52,868 nucleotides of DNA from assembly GCA_019090895.1 (NCBI GenBank), contig JAHRVB010000086.1, positions 1 to 52,868 of the forward strand. The letters run 5' to 3'. The notes beneath the pieces are model-generated. The model was not told where the DNA came from. It searched no databases and worked only from the letters and a program-made list of their open reading frames with translations. Position numbers and translations under genes: made by a program. This DNA comes from Kangiellaceae bacterium. Lineage in GTDB: Bacteria > Pseudomonadota > Gammaproteobacteria > Enterobacterales > Kangiellaceae. Of this stretch, positions 34,108 through 44,043 are shown piece after piece; the stretch's first letter is position 1; each line of letters begins with the position of its first letter.

Positions 34108-34932
34108 GTGCAGCTGGAAATAATCAATTTAGTCGAGACTAAAAAACAGACAGTAGACTTTAATGGCGATGCATCGATTAGCCGTGAGCTGCTTCTAGAT
34201 CGAGCCAGTTTGTTTGGTGATGGCTTCTACACCACGGGTGTTATCGAAAACGGAAAACTGGTTTACAGAAAGCAGCACCTTGATCGACTTGTTCAGTCAG
34301 CTCAAAAATTACGATTTGAGCCGCTAGATTTGAAAGCACTGTTGGGTAAGTTAGACCTGATGAGTGAGAGTGTTGGCAATGCGATTGTCAGAATAAATAT
34401 CAGTAGAAAACAGTCTCAAAGAGGCTATTCAATTAGTGCCAAAGCGATAAATTATGCTCAAATCATATTGTCCCCTATTTCTTTCCTGTCGTCTGATAAT
34501 TGTGACTTGGTGAATGCTAACTATGAAATTTCAAAGAATAGGCAGTTAGGCGGGATAAAACATCTTAATCGTTTGGATTCGGTTTTGGCTTCGAGTGAGT
34601 TAACAACGGCTATCCAAGAGGGAATAATGTATCACGAGGAACAGGTGATCTGTGGTTCGAAATCAAACCTATTTGTCAAAATTAATGGATTATGGATAAC
34701 CCCCGAAATAAAAGAGTGTGGTGTATTAGGCATTATGCGACAGCAAGTCATTGATAAACTTATCGAGCAGAATGTTAACTATCAGATAAGGGAACTCAAT
34801 CGTTCAGAATTAGAAAATGTTAGCTCAGCCTTTGTCACTAACTGCGTGATCGGTGTTTGGCCTGCGAAGTCCATTAATGGTCGACCCTTGGACGTTCAAG
34901 AGAGCGAAGAATTGAAGGAAATACTTGTTTAA
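34108..34932 (+). CDS. pabC: aminodeoxychorismate lyase
   Basis: A 274-residue PLP class IV enzyme that releases pyruvate from 4-amino-4-deoxychorismate to give p-aminobenzoate for folate. The PLP lysine is K151 in GGIKHLNRLDSVLAS, and FGDGFYTTGVI is the usual N-terminal block. The start is GTG with AAGGG seven bases upstream. The fabF-pabC-mltG order is the standard gammaproteobacterial arrangement. Its stop is followed after three bases by mltG. Confidence 0.92.
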   Translation: MQLEIINLVETKKQTVDFNGDASISRELLLDRASLFGDGFYTTGVIENGKLVYRKQHLDRLVQSAQKLRFEPLDLKALLGKLDLMSESVGNAIVRINISRKQSQRGYSISAKAINYAQIILSPISFLSSDNCDLVNANYEISKNRQLGGIKHLNRLDSVLASSELTTAIQEGIMYHEEQVICGSKSNLFVKINGLWITPEIKECGVLGIMRQQVIDKLIEQNVNYQIRELNRSELENVSSAFVTNCVIGVWPAKSINGRPLDVQESEELKEILV

Positions 34933-34935
34933 GTT

Positions 34936-35979
34936 ATGAGAATTCCAGTTATTACTAATCTACATTACTCAAAACGCCTAGTATTTGGCGCGTTCGCATT
35001 AATGATATTTTTGTCGAGCTATTGGCTGTGGTTAGATTATAAAGACTTTCAGAAAACGCTATTATCGATTGGTAAAGAGCCCGACGGATTTGTTGTGGCA
35101 AAAGGTTCAGGGGTTAACCGGTTAGCCGAGCATTTGACGAGCCAGGGAATTCTCAGCCATCCATATTATTTTAAGTTACTTGTCGCGTTAAGCCCTGAAT
35201 TGGCGCAGATCAAAGCGGGAGAATATCGCTTTCAACAAGATGTGACCCCCCGCGAATTTTTAATTCATCTAAATCAAGGGGTCGTTATCCAATACCCGTT
35301 TACTATTATCGATGGTCAAACGGCTTATCAAATATTTGAAAAGCTCAATCGAGACACTAATTTAATTGGTTTGTCTGAAGCCCAACAAGCCAATATTACC
35401 CAGCAACTTGGCATAGAGCACATCAACATAGAAGGCTGGTTAATGCCTGAGACATATAGTTATTCAAGAGGTGAAGATGCGTTTTCGTTGTTAAAACGTT
35501 CTTCAGATGCAATGAAACGTTTTCTGGCTTCCGAGTGGAAACAACGAGAATTAAACTTGCCCTATGAAAATCAATATCAGGCTTTGATTATGGCTTCTAT
35601 TATAGAAAAAGAGACTGGTATATCTTCAGAGAGGGCCGAAGTTGCCGGTGTATTTGTTCGCCGATTGCGTAAAAATATGCGTTTAGGTACTGATCCAACT
35701 GTGATCTATGGGATCGGACCCGAGTTCAACGGTGATATTACGCGTAAAGATCTGCGGACACCAACGCCTTACAATACATACTTGATTAAAGGACTTCCTC
35801 CGACACCTATTGCAATGCCCGGTAAAGAGTCGATTTACGCAGCGCTACATCCTGCCGATGGAACGGCGCTTTATTTCGTTGCTGATGGCACGGGAGGACA
35901 TTATTTTAGTGATAATCTGGCTGAACATAATAGAGCCGTACAGAGGATGCTTCGCCGCAACCGTAATAAAAAAAACTAA
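34936..35979 (+). CDS. mltG: endolytic murein transglycosylase
   Basis: A 347-residue inner-membrane protein of the YceG/MltG family that cuts nascent peptidoglycan strands. One N-terminal membrane segment (about 15-33) is followed by a LysM-like region and the catalytic domain. The catalytic glutamate is E224 in MASIIEKETG, followed by the conserved FVRRLRKNMRLGTDPTVIYG and LPPTPIAMPG motifs. It is tightly linked to pabC (three-base gap) and followed by tmk. Confidence 0.94.
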   Translation: MRIPVITNLHYSKRLVFGAFALMIFLSSYWLWLDYKDFQKTLLSIGKEPDGFVVAKGSGVNRLAEHLTSQGILSHPYYFKLLVALSPELAQIKAGEYRFQQDVTPREFLIHLNQGVVIQYPFTIIDGQTAYQIFEKLNRDTNLIGLSEAQQANITQQLGIEHINIEGWLMPETYSYSRGEDAFSLLKRSSDAMKRFLASEWKQRELNLPYENQYQALIMASIIEKETGISSERAEVAGVFVRRLRKNMRLGTDPTVIYGIGPEFNGDITRKDLRTPTPYNTYLIKGLPPTPIAMPGKESIYAALHPADGTALYFVADGTGGHYFSDNLAEHNRAVQRMLRRNRNKKN

Positions 35980-36100
35980 ACCCTTGGCTTCATATTTAAT
36001 CAGGCTCGTGGCTTTGGGTATTCTGCTCGACAGAGCGTCTTGCCTTCACGTAAAATCAGCAAACAACGATAAAATCAAAATTAAGAAGTACTAAATTCCT

Positions 36101-36745
36101 ATGACCGAACCGAAAGCAATGTTTTTAACACTTGAAGGTAGCGAAGGTGTTGGTAAAACGACCAGTCTAAAATTCGTTAAAGAATACATTGAATCTTTGG
36201 GTCACGAAGTCCTTGTTACTCGAGAGCCCGGCGGAACGCCCCTAGCAGAAGAATTAAGAAGTATTTTATTATCTGAGCGAGATGAAGTCGTTGAAACTAA
36301 TACCGAATTACTGTTGATGTTTGCAGCGAGGAACCAGCATGTTCAGCAAGTCATTAAACCTGCACTGAAAAAAGGCATATGGGTTATTTGTGACCGGTTC
36401 GTAGATGCTAGTTATGCCTATCAAGGAGGCGGTCGAGGAATCGATATCAACAAAATAAAACAGCTAGAACATTGGTGTTTAGGCGATTTTTCGCCCGACC
36501 TGACCATTCTATTAGATATGTCCGTTGAGGTGGGAATAGAAAGAACAAAAAAACGCGGTAAGGCCGACCGATTTGAAGTTGAAAAAATGGCGTTTTTCGA
36601 AAAAATCAGAAATGCCTATCTTACGCGCGCTGAGCAAGAACCGAATAGAATTATTGTGGTTGATGCAGCTCCAGACCCTGAAACCGTTCAATTATCCCTA
36701 AAAAGCCTGCTTGATAAGCATTGCCCAAAGGCCGGGGACAAATAA
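36101..36745 (+). CDS. tmk: thymidylate kinase
   Basis: A 214-residue kinase that converts dTMP to dTDP. The P-loop EGSEGVGKTT is at residues 12-21, the DRFVDASYAYQGGGRGI motif binds the nucleotide, and the LID region has KKRGKADRFE. The length is typical (E. coli 213). It ends four bases before the preferred holB start, so the pair is coupled. Confidence 0.95.
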   Translation: MTEPKAMFLTLEGSEGVGKTTSLKFVKEYIESLGHEVLVTREPGGTPLAEELRSILLSERDEVVETNTELLLMFAARNQHVQQVIKPALKKGIWVICDRFVDASYAYQGGGRGIDINKIKQLEHWCLGDFSPDLTILLDMSVEVGIERTKKRGKADRFEVEKMAFFEKIRNAYLTRAEQEPNRIIVVDAAPDPETVQLSLKSLLDKHCPKAGDK

Positions 36746-36749
36746 TAGA

Positions 36750-37760
36750 ATGTCTAGCAATAAGGTAATTGTTAATTTTGATGAGTATCCTTGGGTAAAA
36801 GAGCCATTCGTGCAGATTGCTGAAGCGTTCAATAAAGGCAAGCTTGCTCATGGATTAATGATTGTTTCTCCAGTAAATTCTGGAAAGATTGCCTTTGCAA
36901 GGGCTATTGCGCAATCGGTGTTATGCCAAAATACGCCCGGCTCGTTAAGTCCCGCTTGTGGAAATTGTAAGAGCTGTTTACTGGTAAAATCACAAACCCA
37001 TCCAGATTTCTCCTTGCTTGATTGCCTTGTTGATAATAAAGGCAAACAAAAGCAATCTATTGGTATCGATCAAGTTAGGCAACTGACTTCTAAACTGGTT
37101 GAGACGCCGCAACTGGGAGGCTGGCGAATCGCTATTGTCGTCTCTGTAGAGAAAATGACGAGAGGGGCATTTAATGCCTTGCTTAAGACCCTGGAAGAGC
37201 CCGGTGATAAAACTCTATTGTTATTATTGGCTAACAGCGCTCACCAAGTTCCCGCAACCATAAAGAGCCGCTGTCAATTGGTTTCATTTAATCTAACAAG
37301 TAACGCGTTAATTGGGTGGTTGAAGGATAAAACTGGTCGTGGCGAGGAACAAGTGATTGAATCGCTTAAACAGTGCCTTTATTCGCCGTTTGATACACTA
37401 GAATATATCGAATCGGGTGCAGAGTCTGGTACTAATGAAATATATAGCGATTTGGATGCGATGTTGGCAACGCGGGTCACTCCCAATGAATTTATTTTGA
37501 AACATGCTGATTCAAATGAACAGTTATGGATTCTAATTGCTAACTTTTTTCAACAAGTTCAGTTATCTATACTAGAATCAAATCAAGGTAAATATGCTGC
37601 TGTACCAAAATATCTGGCTTCAGAGTTGTACAGTTTGTTATTGGAATTTAATCGAGCACAATGTGTTGGTAGCAACTTGCAAACTAAGTTGCAATTAGAA
37701 ATTATTTTAATACGATGGTTTGAATTAGGGCGGAAAATAGTCCATTATTCAAATAGATAA
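36750..37760 (+). CDS. holB: DNA polymerase III delta' subunit
   Basis: A 336-residue clamp-loader subunit. The AAA+ N-terminal part has a degenerate P-loop (SPVNSGK), as is normal for delta', and a four-cysteine zinc module (C in VLCQN, then PACGNCKSC). LKTLEEP and the SRCQ block (IKSRCQLV) are conserved. I place the start at the ATG at 36750, four bases after tmk. An in-frame TTG at 36711 would overlap tmk and add 13 unlike residues. Confidence 0.92.
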   Translation: MSSNKVIVNFDEYPWVKEPFVQIAEAFNKGKLAHGLMIVSPVNSGKIAFARAIAQSVLCQNTPGSLSPACGNCKSCLLVKSQTHPDFSLLDCLVDNKGKQKQSIGIDQVRQLTSKLVETPQLGGWRIAIVVSVEKMTRGAFNALLKTLEEPGDKTLLLLLANSAHQVPATIKSRCQLVSFNLTSNALIGWLKDKTGRGEEQVIESLKQCLYSPFDTLEYIESGAESGTNEIYSDLDAMLATRVTPNEFILKHADSNEQLWILIANFFQQVQLSILESNQGKYAAVPKYLASELYSLLLEFNRAQCVGSNLQTKLQLEIILIRWFELGRKIVHYSNR

Positions 37761-37783
37761 CTGAAATTTAAGAAGATTGAACT

Positions 37784-38140
37784 ATGGCAGGTCCCGCTGG
37801 TGCTCCTAAGCACGGTATCCTACAACTGACAATTAAAGACAAAGGCGCATTATATGCTGCGTATATGCCTTTTATTCAAAACGGTGGGCTTTTTATTCCA
37901 ACTAATAAGCAATATTCTCTCGGCGATGAAGTCTTCATGTTGCTCACGCTAATGGATGATAGTGAACGATTGCCTGTTGCTGGAAAAATAATTTGGATTA
38001 CGCCAAAAGGTGCACAAGGCAATAAAGCGAGTGGAATTGGCGTGCAATTTAGTGACCAGGATAAAGGGGTTACTCGCGGTAAAATTGAAACCCATTTAGC
38101 GGGTGTATTGGAATCCGATCGAATAACTCATACAATGTAG
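37784..38140 (+). CDS. pilZ: PilZ-domain type IV pilus protein
   Basis: A 118-residue PilZ protein, the same length as P. aeruginosa PilZ (PA2960), which sits in the same holB-pilZ-tatD context. Like that protein it lacks the RxxxR motif needed to bind c-di-GMP and keeps the GGLFIPT and GKIIWITPKG strands. PilZ of this type supports type IV pilus assembly through PilB and FimX. It starts 23 bases after holB. Confidence 0.9.
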   Translation: MAGPAGAPKHGILQLTIKDKGALYAAYMPFIQNGGLFIPTNKQYSLGDEVFMLLTLMDDSERLPVAGKIIWITPKGAQGNKASGIGVQFSDQDKGVTRGKIETHLAGVLESDRITHTM

Positions 38141-38220
38141 TTCTTATTGCTTCCCAACGTTTGGCTAGCACTTTTCTTTAACAACACGTCTGTATAAATA
38201 ATTCTGTAGATATTCATACT

Positions 38221-38997
38221 ATGTTAGCTGATTCTCATTGCCATCTCGATCGTATTGATCTTACGCCATTCGACGGAAAACTCTCAAACGCATTGCAAGC
38301 AGCTTCTCAACAAGGAGTAGAGCATTTTTTGTGTGTTGCCATAAACGCAGAAAATCAGCAAGATGTTATTGCAATCGCAGAGCAGCATTGTAATGTACAT
38401 GCTTCGGTTGGCGTTCACCCACTTTATACTAAGGGCGAATTTGCGAGCGTTGAGTCACTCTCACAGCTGGCGAAACACCCTAAAGTTGTAGCTATTGGTG
38501 AAACCGGACTGGATTATTTCTACGACAAAGAATCGAAGAAAGAGCAGCTCTCACTGTTTAGAACACACGTTCAAGCAGCGGTAGAAGTGGATTTACCCTT
38601 GATTATACATACCAGAGATGCACGACAAGATACGCTTGATATTCTATCCGATGAGGGAGCTGAATCTGTAGGTGGAGTATTACATTGTTTTACAGAGTCG
38701 CTAGAAATGGCAGAAAAGGCGATGGAGAAGGGATTTTATGTATCATTTTCCGGTATTGTAACTTTCAATAATGCGGATGAACTACGCGAAGTTGCTAAGA
38801 ATATTCCTTTGGATCGGATCTTGGTAGAAACAGACAGTCCTTACCTCACCCCAAAACCTTATCGAGGTAAACCAAATTCTCCGATGTATGTGAGTGAAGT
38901 GGCTAAATTAGTCGCTGACTTACGACAAATGGATTACCAAGAGTTTTGTGAACTCACAACGGAGAATTACTTAAGTCTGTTTAAAATTAATCAGTAA
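38221..38997 (+). CDS. ycfH: TatD-family metal-dependent hydrolase
   Basis: A 258-residue amidohydrolase-fold nuclease of the TatD/YcfH group, active on DNA 3' ends or on D-aminoacyl substrates in characterised members. The metal sites are DSHCHLD (residues 3-9), GETGLDYF, IHTRDA, LHCFTES and VETDSPYLTP. The position after pilZ is the standard gammaproteobacterial one (ycfH in E. coli). Confidence 0.93.
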   Translation: MLADSHCHLDRIDLTPFDGKLSNALQAASQQGVEHFLCVAINAENQQDVIAIAEQHCNVHASVGVHPLYTKGEFASVESLSQLAKHPKVVAIGETGLDYFYDKESKKEQLSLFRTHVQAAVEVDLPLIIHTRDARQDTLDILSDEGAESVGGVLHCFTESLEMAEKAMEKGFYVSFSGIVTFNNADELREVAKNIPLDRILVETDSPYLTPKPYRGKPNSPMYVSEVAKLVADLRQMDYQEFCELTTENYLSLFKINQ

Positions 38998-39296
38998 CAA
39001 AGCGGCTCTTTTGTCGTTATTTCGGACAAAAAAATCCCAGGCTCTTTCGAGTACCTGGGGTAGGGGAAGTCTTTAGGGGAAACTTCAAAATTGAGTTAAC
39101 TTCTACACAGAAACAAACTTCATTCTATAATCTTAAAGTTAGTCCATATTTTTGAAAATGCCAGTTTTTAGAACAAAAATAGTTCAATTAATAGACAGTT
39201 GATAGAGCCGTTTTAAGATAAACACATATTAATCAATAAGATACAGGGAAGTTCTAAACTGAAATCGATGGTTGTTTTATGAGCAGCTGCTGAGGA
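38998..39296. other. gap between tatD and the papain-fold gene
   Basis: 299 bases separating convergent genes. Apart from the hairpin at 39029-39060, no gene or other element is recognised. Confidence 0.3.
39029..39060 (-). terminator. hairpin terminator, stronger on the minus strand
   Basis: The stem CCCAGG / CCTGGG, with inner CTC / GAG, is followed on the minus strand by ATTTTTTT, the normal form of an intrinsic terminator. It lies about 240 bases beyond the stop of the minus-strand papain-fold gene. It may also stop plus-strand reading from tatD, although no T-run is present on that side. Confidence 0.6.
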
Positions 39297-40109
39297 TTAT
39301 TTGGTTTCATAAACGTCAAAATCCTGATCACTGTGCCCAACGACACCATCTTTGTTCCAGGGTAAATCCCTGTAAGGTGTAGAATCTTTCGCACCCATAA
39401 ATGGATATTTCTTAATATCAAAATAAGGTGAGTAGTCGAAATCGGCCGGGGTATACAGTCGAGTATTGCGGGGAATCAGTTCGACACCATCTCGGCCGTG
39501 TTTTCTAAATAGCGGCAATATGGGATATTTCACCGAATAAAATCCTTCTGCAATCATGGCGGAACACACTGTTTTTGTTGTGTCATCTGGCCTGCGTGTA
39601 AATAATGAAGAGCGCCATTTTCTTGGTAGTATCTTCCATGGAAATATGAAACGAGCTAAGTCGAACAGTTGTCGCACGTTATAGGCCATTCCTAGTTTAT
39701 CAATGCTATATTTGACAACATTTTGAGCATCTTGGGCAGAGAGAGTGGACGCACGGCAAACCCGCAAATTATCCTTCATATAGTCAGTCAGCGGAGTAAC
39801 AATAATGCCTTTGCCTAGTATGCCTTCGATTAATAACTGTGTATCAGGAGATGCTTGATAATGCTCTAAGAGTTTTTTTCTAGCAGATTCATCTTGAATG
39901 TCGTGTATGCGTCCCACGTATATAGCAGAATGGGACCAGCGACTTTGGGTAATTATCCTAATGACGTCGGAAACGCGGCTTCTACCTTCAACTAACACCA
40001 CATCACCGGGCCGAATTCCATGACTAAGCTTTTCAAAGTCACAAATCGGAAAGCTTGAAGGTGCCGTTTCATAATTTAGCCATTTCTCTACTCTACTTCT
40101 TAATGACAT
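39297..40109 (-). CDS. YiiX-like permuted papain-fold protein
   Basis: A 270-residue protein of the YiiX/NlpC-P60-like permuted papain superfamily. The order histidine first (H60 in QSRWSHSAIYVG) and cysteine later (C182 in KTVCSAMIAEGF) is the mark of circularly permuted members. GDVVLVEGRSRVSDVIRIIT is the usual opening. Family members are thought to be amidases or lipid-linked hydrolases, but the substrate is unknown. No signal peptide is seen. It lies alone between tatD and glutaryl-CoA dehydrogenase, divergent from the latter. Confidence 0.75.
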   Translation of the reverse strand: MSLRSRVEKWLNYETAPSSFPICDFEKLSHGIRPGDVVLVEGRSRVSDVIRIITQSRWSHSAIYVGRIHDIQDESARKKLLEHYQASPDTQLLIEGILGKGIIVTPLTDYMKDNLRVCRASTLSAQDAQNVVKYSIDKLGMAYNVRQLFDLARFIFPWKILPRKWRSSLFTRRPDDTTKTVCSAMIAEGFYSVKYPILPLFRKHGRDGVELIPRNTRLYTPADFDYSPYFDIKKYPFMGAKDSTPYRDLPWNKDGVVGHSDQDFDVYETK

Positions 40110-40264
40110 TTTTAAGCCTGTTTTAGTGGTGTTAAGTTATAAGTTCTACATATACAAAGTATAGGGCAAAGATAGAAAATAAAAACCCCTTTTACTGGCC
40201 TGTTTATTTAATTTTGGCTAGACTAAGCTCACTTTTTTTAAGCTAATTAAATGGTTGAGATATT

Positions 40265-41434
40265 ATGCCGAGCGATATTTGGGAAGATGTATTGTTACTT
40301 GATGAGCAATTGACTGAAGAAGAGCGCATGATACGCGATATGGCTCGAGGTTATGCTCAAGATAAATTGATGCCTAGAGTGTTAGATGCCAATCGTCATG
40401 AGAATTTCGACCCATCTATTATGAGAGAAATGGGGGAGCTCGGTTTATTGGGTTCAACCATAGAAGGTTATGGGTGTGCTGGTGTTGGTTATGTTGCCTA
40501 TGGCTTGGTCTCTCGGGAAGTTGAAAGAGTTGACAGTGGTTACCGATCAGCTTTAAGTGTCCAATCGAGTTTAGTCATGTACCCAATCCACAAATACGGT
40601 ACGGAAACACTGCGGGAAAAATACCTGCCTAAGTTGGCAACCGGAGAATATATTGGTTGTTTTGGGCTAACAGAACCTGACAGCGGTTCTGATCCTGCCA
40701 GTATGAAAACGCGCGCCAAGAAAGTTGACGGTGGATACAGTTTGAATGGATCCAAAATGTGGATAACAAACTCCCCAGTCGCTGACGTGTTCGTCGTTTG
40801 GGCTAAGAACGATGAAGGCATCATTTGCGGTTTTGTGCTCGAAAAAGGCATGAAGGGTCTGTCTGCACCCAAGATTGAAGGCAAGTTTTCCCTCAGAGCA
40901 TCAGTGACGGGTGAAATTGTAATGGATGAAGTGTTTGTACCTGAGGAGAATATGTTCCCTGAAATTAGAGGGTTGGCTGGCCCTTTTGGTTGTTTGAATA
41001 TGGCTCGATACGGTATCTCTTGGGGAGCAATTGGTGCAGCAGAATTTTGTTGGCATGCGGCTCGTGAGTACGGTTTGAATCGAAAGCAATTTGATAAACC
41101 ACTTGCATCATTTCAGCTTTACCAAAAGAAATTAGCTGATATGCAAACTGAAATTTCTTTGAGTTTACAAGCATCGCTGCGAGTCGGGCGTTTAATTGAT
41201 GAGAAGCGCTTTAAACCGGAGATGATTTCGCTTGTTAAACGAAATGCATGTGGCAAAGCGCTTGATATCGCTCGAGCTTCAAGAGATATGCATGGCGGTA
41301 ATGGTATTAATGACGAGTTTCATGTAGTTAGGCATATGATGAATCTAGAAGCTGTTAACACCTATGAAGGTACTCATGATATTCATGCTCTCATATTAGG
41401 CCGTGCTCAGACCGGAATACAAGCGTTTAAATAG
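40265..41434 (+). CDS. gcdH: glutaryl-CoA dehydrogenase
   Basis: A 389-residue FAD-dependent acyl-CoA dehydrogenase that oxidises and decarboxylates glutaryl-CoA to crotonyl-CoA in lysine and tryptophan breakdown. [12 protein letters not shown] and [18 protein letters not shown] are the flavin motifs. The catalytic glutamate is E368 in [17 protein letters not shown]. The overall sequence is closer to GcdH than to short- or medium-chain dehydrogenases. It is a single-gene unit with its own terminator. Confidence 0.93.
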   Translation: MPSDIWEDVLLLDEQLTEEERMIRDMARGYAQDKLMPRVLDANRHENFDPSIMREMGELGLLGSTIEGYGCAGVGYVAYGLVSREVERVDSGYRSALSVQSSLVMYPIHKYGTETLREKYLPKLATGEYIGCFGLTEPDSGSDPASMKTRAKKVDGGYSLNGSKMWITNSPVADVFVVWAKNDEGIICGFVLEKGMKGLSAPKIEGKFSLRASVTGEIVMDEVFVPEENMFPEIRGLAGPFGCLNMARYGISWGAIGAAEFCWHAAREYGLNRKQFDKPLASFQLYQKKLADMQTEISLSLQASLRVGRLIDEKRFKPEMISLVKRNACGKALDIARASRDMHGGNGINDEFHVVRHMMNLEAVNTYEGTHDIHALILGRAQTGIQAFK

Positions 41435-41454
41435 AGCTCATCAATTGATAAAGA

Positions 41455-41490
41455 TCACAAAATTGCCGAGTCCATCTCGGCATTTTTGTG
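41455..41490 (+). terminator. rho-independent terminator after gcdH
   Basis: GCCGAG / CTCGGC with a TCCAT loop is followed by ATTTTT. Flanking CACAAAA and TTTTGTG extend the stem, so it may work in both directions. Confidence 0.88.
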
Positions 41491-41752
41491 ATTAAAACCG
41501 CTAAAATAAGATTTTTAAGGATTGATCAAATATCGTTCAAAAATTAACCGAGAAATATGTTTTTACAATCAGGATCTCTGTAAATATTTAAATTCCTTGT
41601 AATTTTTTACAAATCCGCGTATCTATTGAGGACCAAGTGAAATATCCTAATTTGCTTGTGAACGAAAGTACGCGAATGTAGGTCGAATATCTGGACTATA
41701 ATAGTATTATTAGCGTTAAACCTGTCGAATTCTATCGACTAAGGAAGAATGA
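41491..41752. promoter_or_regulatory. prc upstream region
   Basis: About 260 AT-rich bases with no gene. A TATAAT at 41697-41702 about 50 bases before the prc start is a plausible -10, but no good -35 is present. Confidence 0.35.
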
Positions 41753-43891
41753 ATGAAGCTGTATCCTCAAACTTTCACGAAAAAACTTCTGCTAACGACT
41801 GCCGCTCTGGTAACAGCAGTAAATTTCGCGTTTGTTGCACATGCCAATACTGACAGTAAACCTGAAGATGCTGTTGTTATTCACGATGAACAAATCGACT
41901 TATCGCCTCTACCCAAACATTTGCGTTCTAGTCGTTATATCGCTCATTACATGAAAAACAGTCATTATAAGAAGCAAGTGCTTGATAATGAGCAATCAGC
42001 TTTGGTACTTGATAAATTTATCGATTCGCTCGACGGAAATAAAGCGTATTTTCTCGCTTCAGATGTAAAATCATTTCAACAATATCGTTATAAACTAGAC
42101 GATGCTATATGGACTGGTCTAGTTCAACCCGCATTCCATATTTATGGGGTTTTCAAACAACGCTGGCATGAACGAAATGAATTTGCGCTTTCTCTGCTCA
42201 ATGAAGAGTTCAATTTTGAAGGCAAGGACGAATATCGCTATGACCGAGAAGAAGCGGCATGGTCACTCAATACGCAAGAGTTGGACCAGTATTGGACCGC
42301 ACGGGTAAAAAGTGACGCTTTAAATCTTGTGCTTGCAGACAAAGAAATAGACAAGGTCAAAGAATTATTAACAAAACGCTACAAAGCCGCAATGCGTCGA
42401 GTTTCCCAAATTAATAGTGAAGATGTATTTAGCTATTTTATGAATGCTTACGCTACGACTGTCGATCCACACACATCCTATTTTTCACCTCGCACAGCGG
42501 AAAATTTTGACATCGATATGAAATTATCTTTAGAGGGAATCGGAGCTGTATTGCAAACCGATGACGTTTATACGCGGATTTCTTCATTGGTAAGTAAAGG
42601 GCCTGCTGATAAGTCAGGGAATCTCAAAGTAGAAGATAGAATAATTGCAGTTGGCCAAGATAATGACCCTCTAGTCGATGTAGTCGGATGGCGATTAGAT
42701 GATGTCGTTGATTTGATTCGAGGCGATGCAGGCAGTCAAGTTCGATTGGAAATTGAGCCAGCCAATAGTAGTGTGCAGGGTAAAACTAAAGTTATTTCGA
42801 TTATACGTGAGAAAGTTAAGTTAGAGGAACAAGGCGCTAAGTCTGAAGTTATTAAGTTGGGTGATGAGTTGAATGTGGGCGTCATCGAATTGCCTAAATT
42901 CTATATCGATTTTGAAGCTAAGAGTAAAGGTGATAAAGACTACAAAAGTACCACACGAGATGTAAAAAAACTCATTGATGAAATGAGGGAGAGTGAAAAT
43001 ATAGGCGCTCTAATTATAGATCTTCGTCATAATGGTGGTGGTTCTTTAGGCGAGGCTATCGGATTAACTGGTTTATTTATTGATCAAGGGCCAGTGGTTC
43101 AAGAAAAGAGACTGCATGGCCGAGTGCAAACACTCTATGACAGGGATTCTGGAGTAGCTTGGAACGGCCCGTTAGCTGTACTTGTTAGTGGTTCGAGTGC
43201 TTCAGCTTCTGAAATATTTGCAGGCGCTATTCAAGATTACGACCGTGGACTCATTGTCGGTGAGCAAACCTTTGGTAAAGGGACTGTTCAAAATATAATA
43301 GACCTAAATTACTATCTTGGTTACGAAGATAATCGAGCCGGAGCATTAAAATTAACGATCGACAAGTTTTACCGGATTACCGGTGAAAGTACTCAGTTAA
43401 AAGGGGTGATGCCAGATATTAGCTATCCTGATCCTATACCTCGGAAAGACTTTGGTGAAGCGAGTTACGATTCAGCGTTACCTTGGGATACGATTCCATC
43501 GGTTAGATTTAAAAAAGAAGAACGGGTTGGTACGTTTGTTGATATTTTGACAAAAAAGCATAAAGAAAGAGTTAAGACTAATCGAGAATTCCAGTATATT
43601 GTTTCTGATATTGAAGAATTAAGAGTTCGCAGAGAACGGACAGCGGTGAGTTTGAATATAAAATCGCGTAAAGATGAACGGACTGAAGACAAGGTGAAAA
43701 AACTGGAACGAGAAAATATTAGAAGGAAAGAGTCGGGTAAAGAATTAGTTAAAGAAATCGATGAAGATACCGAATTGGTTGAAGTAAAGGATGTTAAGCT
43801 CAACGAAACTGCAAATATCCTGGCGGATTTGATCAAATTGAAAAAGCAACCAAGTCTAGCCCAGGTGTCCGTAGAGAAGCCTAATTCTTGA
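41753..43891 (+). CDS. prc: carboxy-terminal processing protease (Prc/Tsp)
   Basis: A 712-residue periplasmic S41 serine protease. A signal peptide ends near VAHA, the N-terminal helical domain carries TVDPHTSYFSP, a PDZ domain lies about 240-330, and the S41 core has S484 in SGSSASASEIF and K509 in TFGKGTVQ, 25 residues apart as in known members. A C-terminal charged helical region (DUF3340-like) follows. It degrades misfolded periplasmic proteins and, in E. coli, the hydrolase MepS. It has its own promoter region and a strong terminator. Confidence 0.94.
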   Translation: MKLYPQTFTKKLLLTTAALVTAVNFAFVAHANTDSKPEDAVVIHDEQIDLSPLPKHLRSSRYIAHYMKNSHYKKQVLDNEQSALVLDKFIDSLDGNKAYFLASDVKSFQQYRYKLDDAIWTGLVQPAFHIYGVFKQRWHERNEFALSLLNEEFNFEGKDEYRYDREEAAWSLNTQELDQYWTARVKSDALNLVLADKEIDKVKELLTKRYKAAMRRVSQINSEDVFSYFMNAYATTVDPHTSYFSPRTAENFDIDMKLSLEGIGAVLQTDDVYTRISSLVSKGPADKSGNLKVEDRIIAVGQDNDPLVDVVGWRLDDVVDLIRGDAGSQVRLEIEPANSSVQGKTKVISIIREKVKLEEQGAKSEVIKLGDELNVGVIELPKFYIDFEAKSKGDKDYKSTTRDVKKLIDEMRESENIGALIIDLRHNGGGSLGEAIGLTGLFIDQGPVVQEKRLHGRVQTLYDRDSGVAWNGPLAVLVSGSSASASEIFAGAIQDYDRGLIVGEQTFGKGTVQNIIDLNYYLGYEDNRAGALKLTIDKFYRITGESTQLKGVMPDISYPDPIPRKDFGEASYDSALPWDTIPSVRFKKEERVGTFVDILTKKHKERVKTNREFQYIVSDIEELRVRRERTAVSLNIKSRKDERTEDKVKKLERENIRRKESGKELVKEIDEDTELVEVKDVKLNETANILADLIKLKKQPSLAQVSVEKPNS

Positions 43892-43945
43892 TTTACTTTT
43901 ATGAGAGTCGTGGCTAACTAGCAATTCACTAAAGTTTGAAAGAAA

Positions 43946-43969
43946 ATAGGGCGAAAGCCCTATTTTTTT
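43946..43969 (+). terminator. rho-independent terminator after prc
   Basis: ATAGGGC / GCCCTAT with a GAAA tetraloop is followed by seven T's, 55 bases after the prc stop codon. Confidence 0.92.
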
Positions 43970-44043
43970 GTTTTAGGAAATCAAAGCTATAGAATTCTAG
44001 AGCAAAAAATAAATTGGAGCTTCCTGGATGGAAGGGGTTTAAA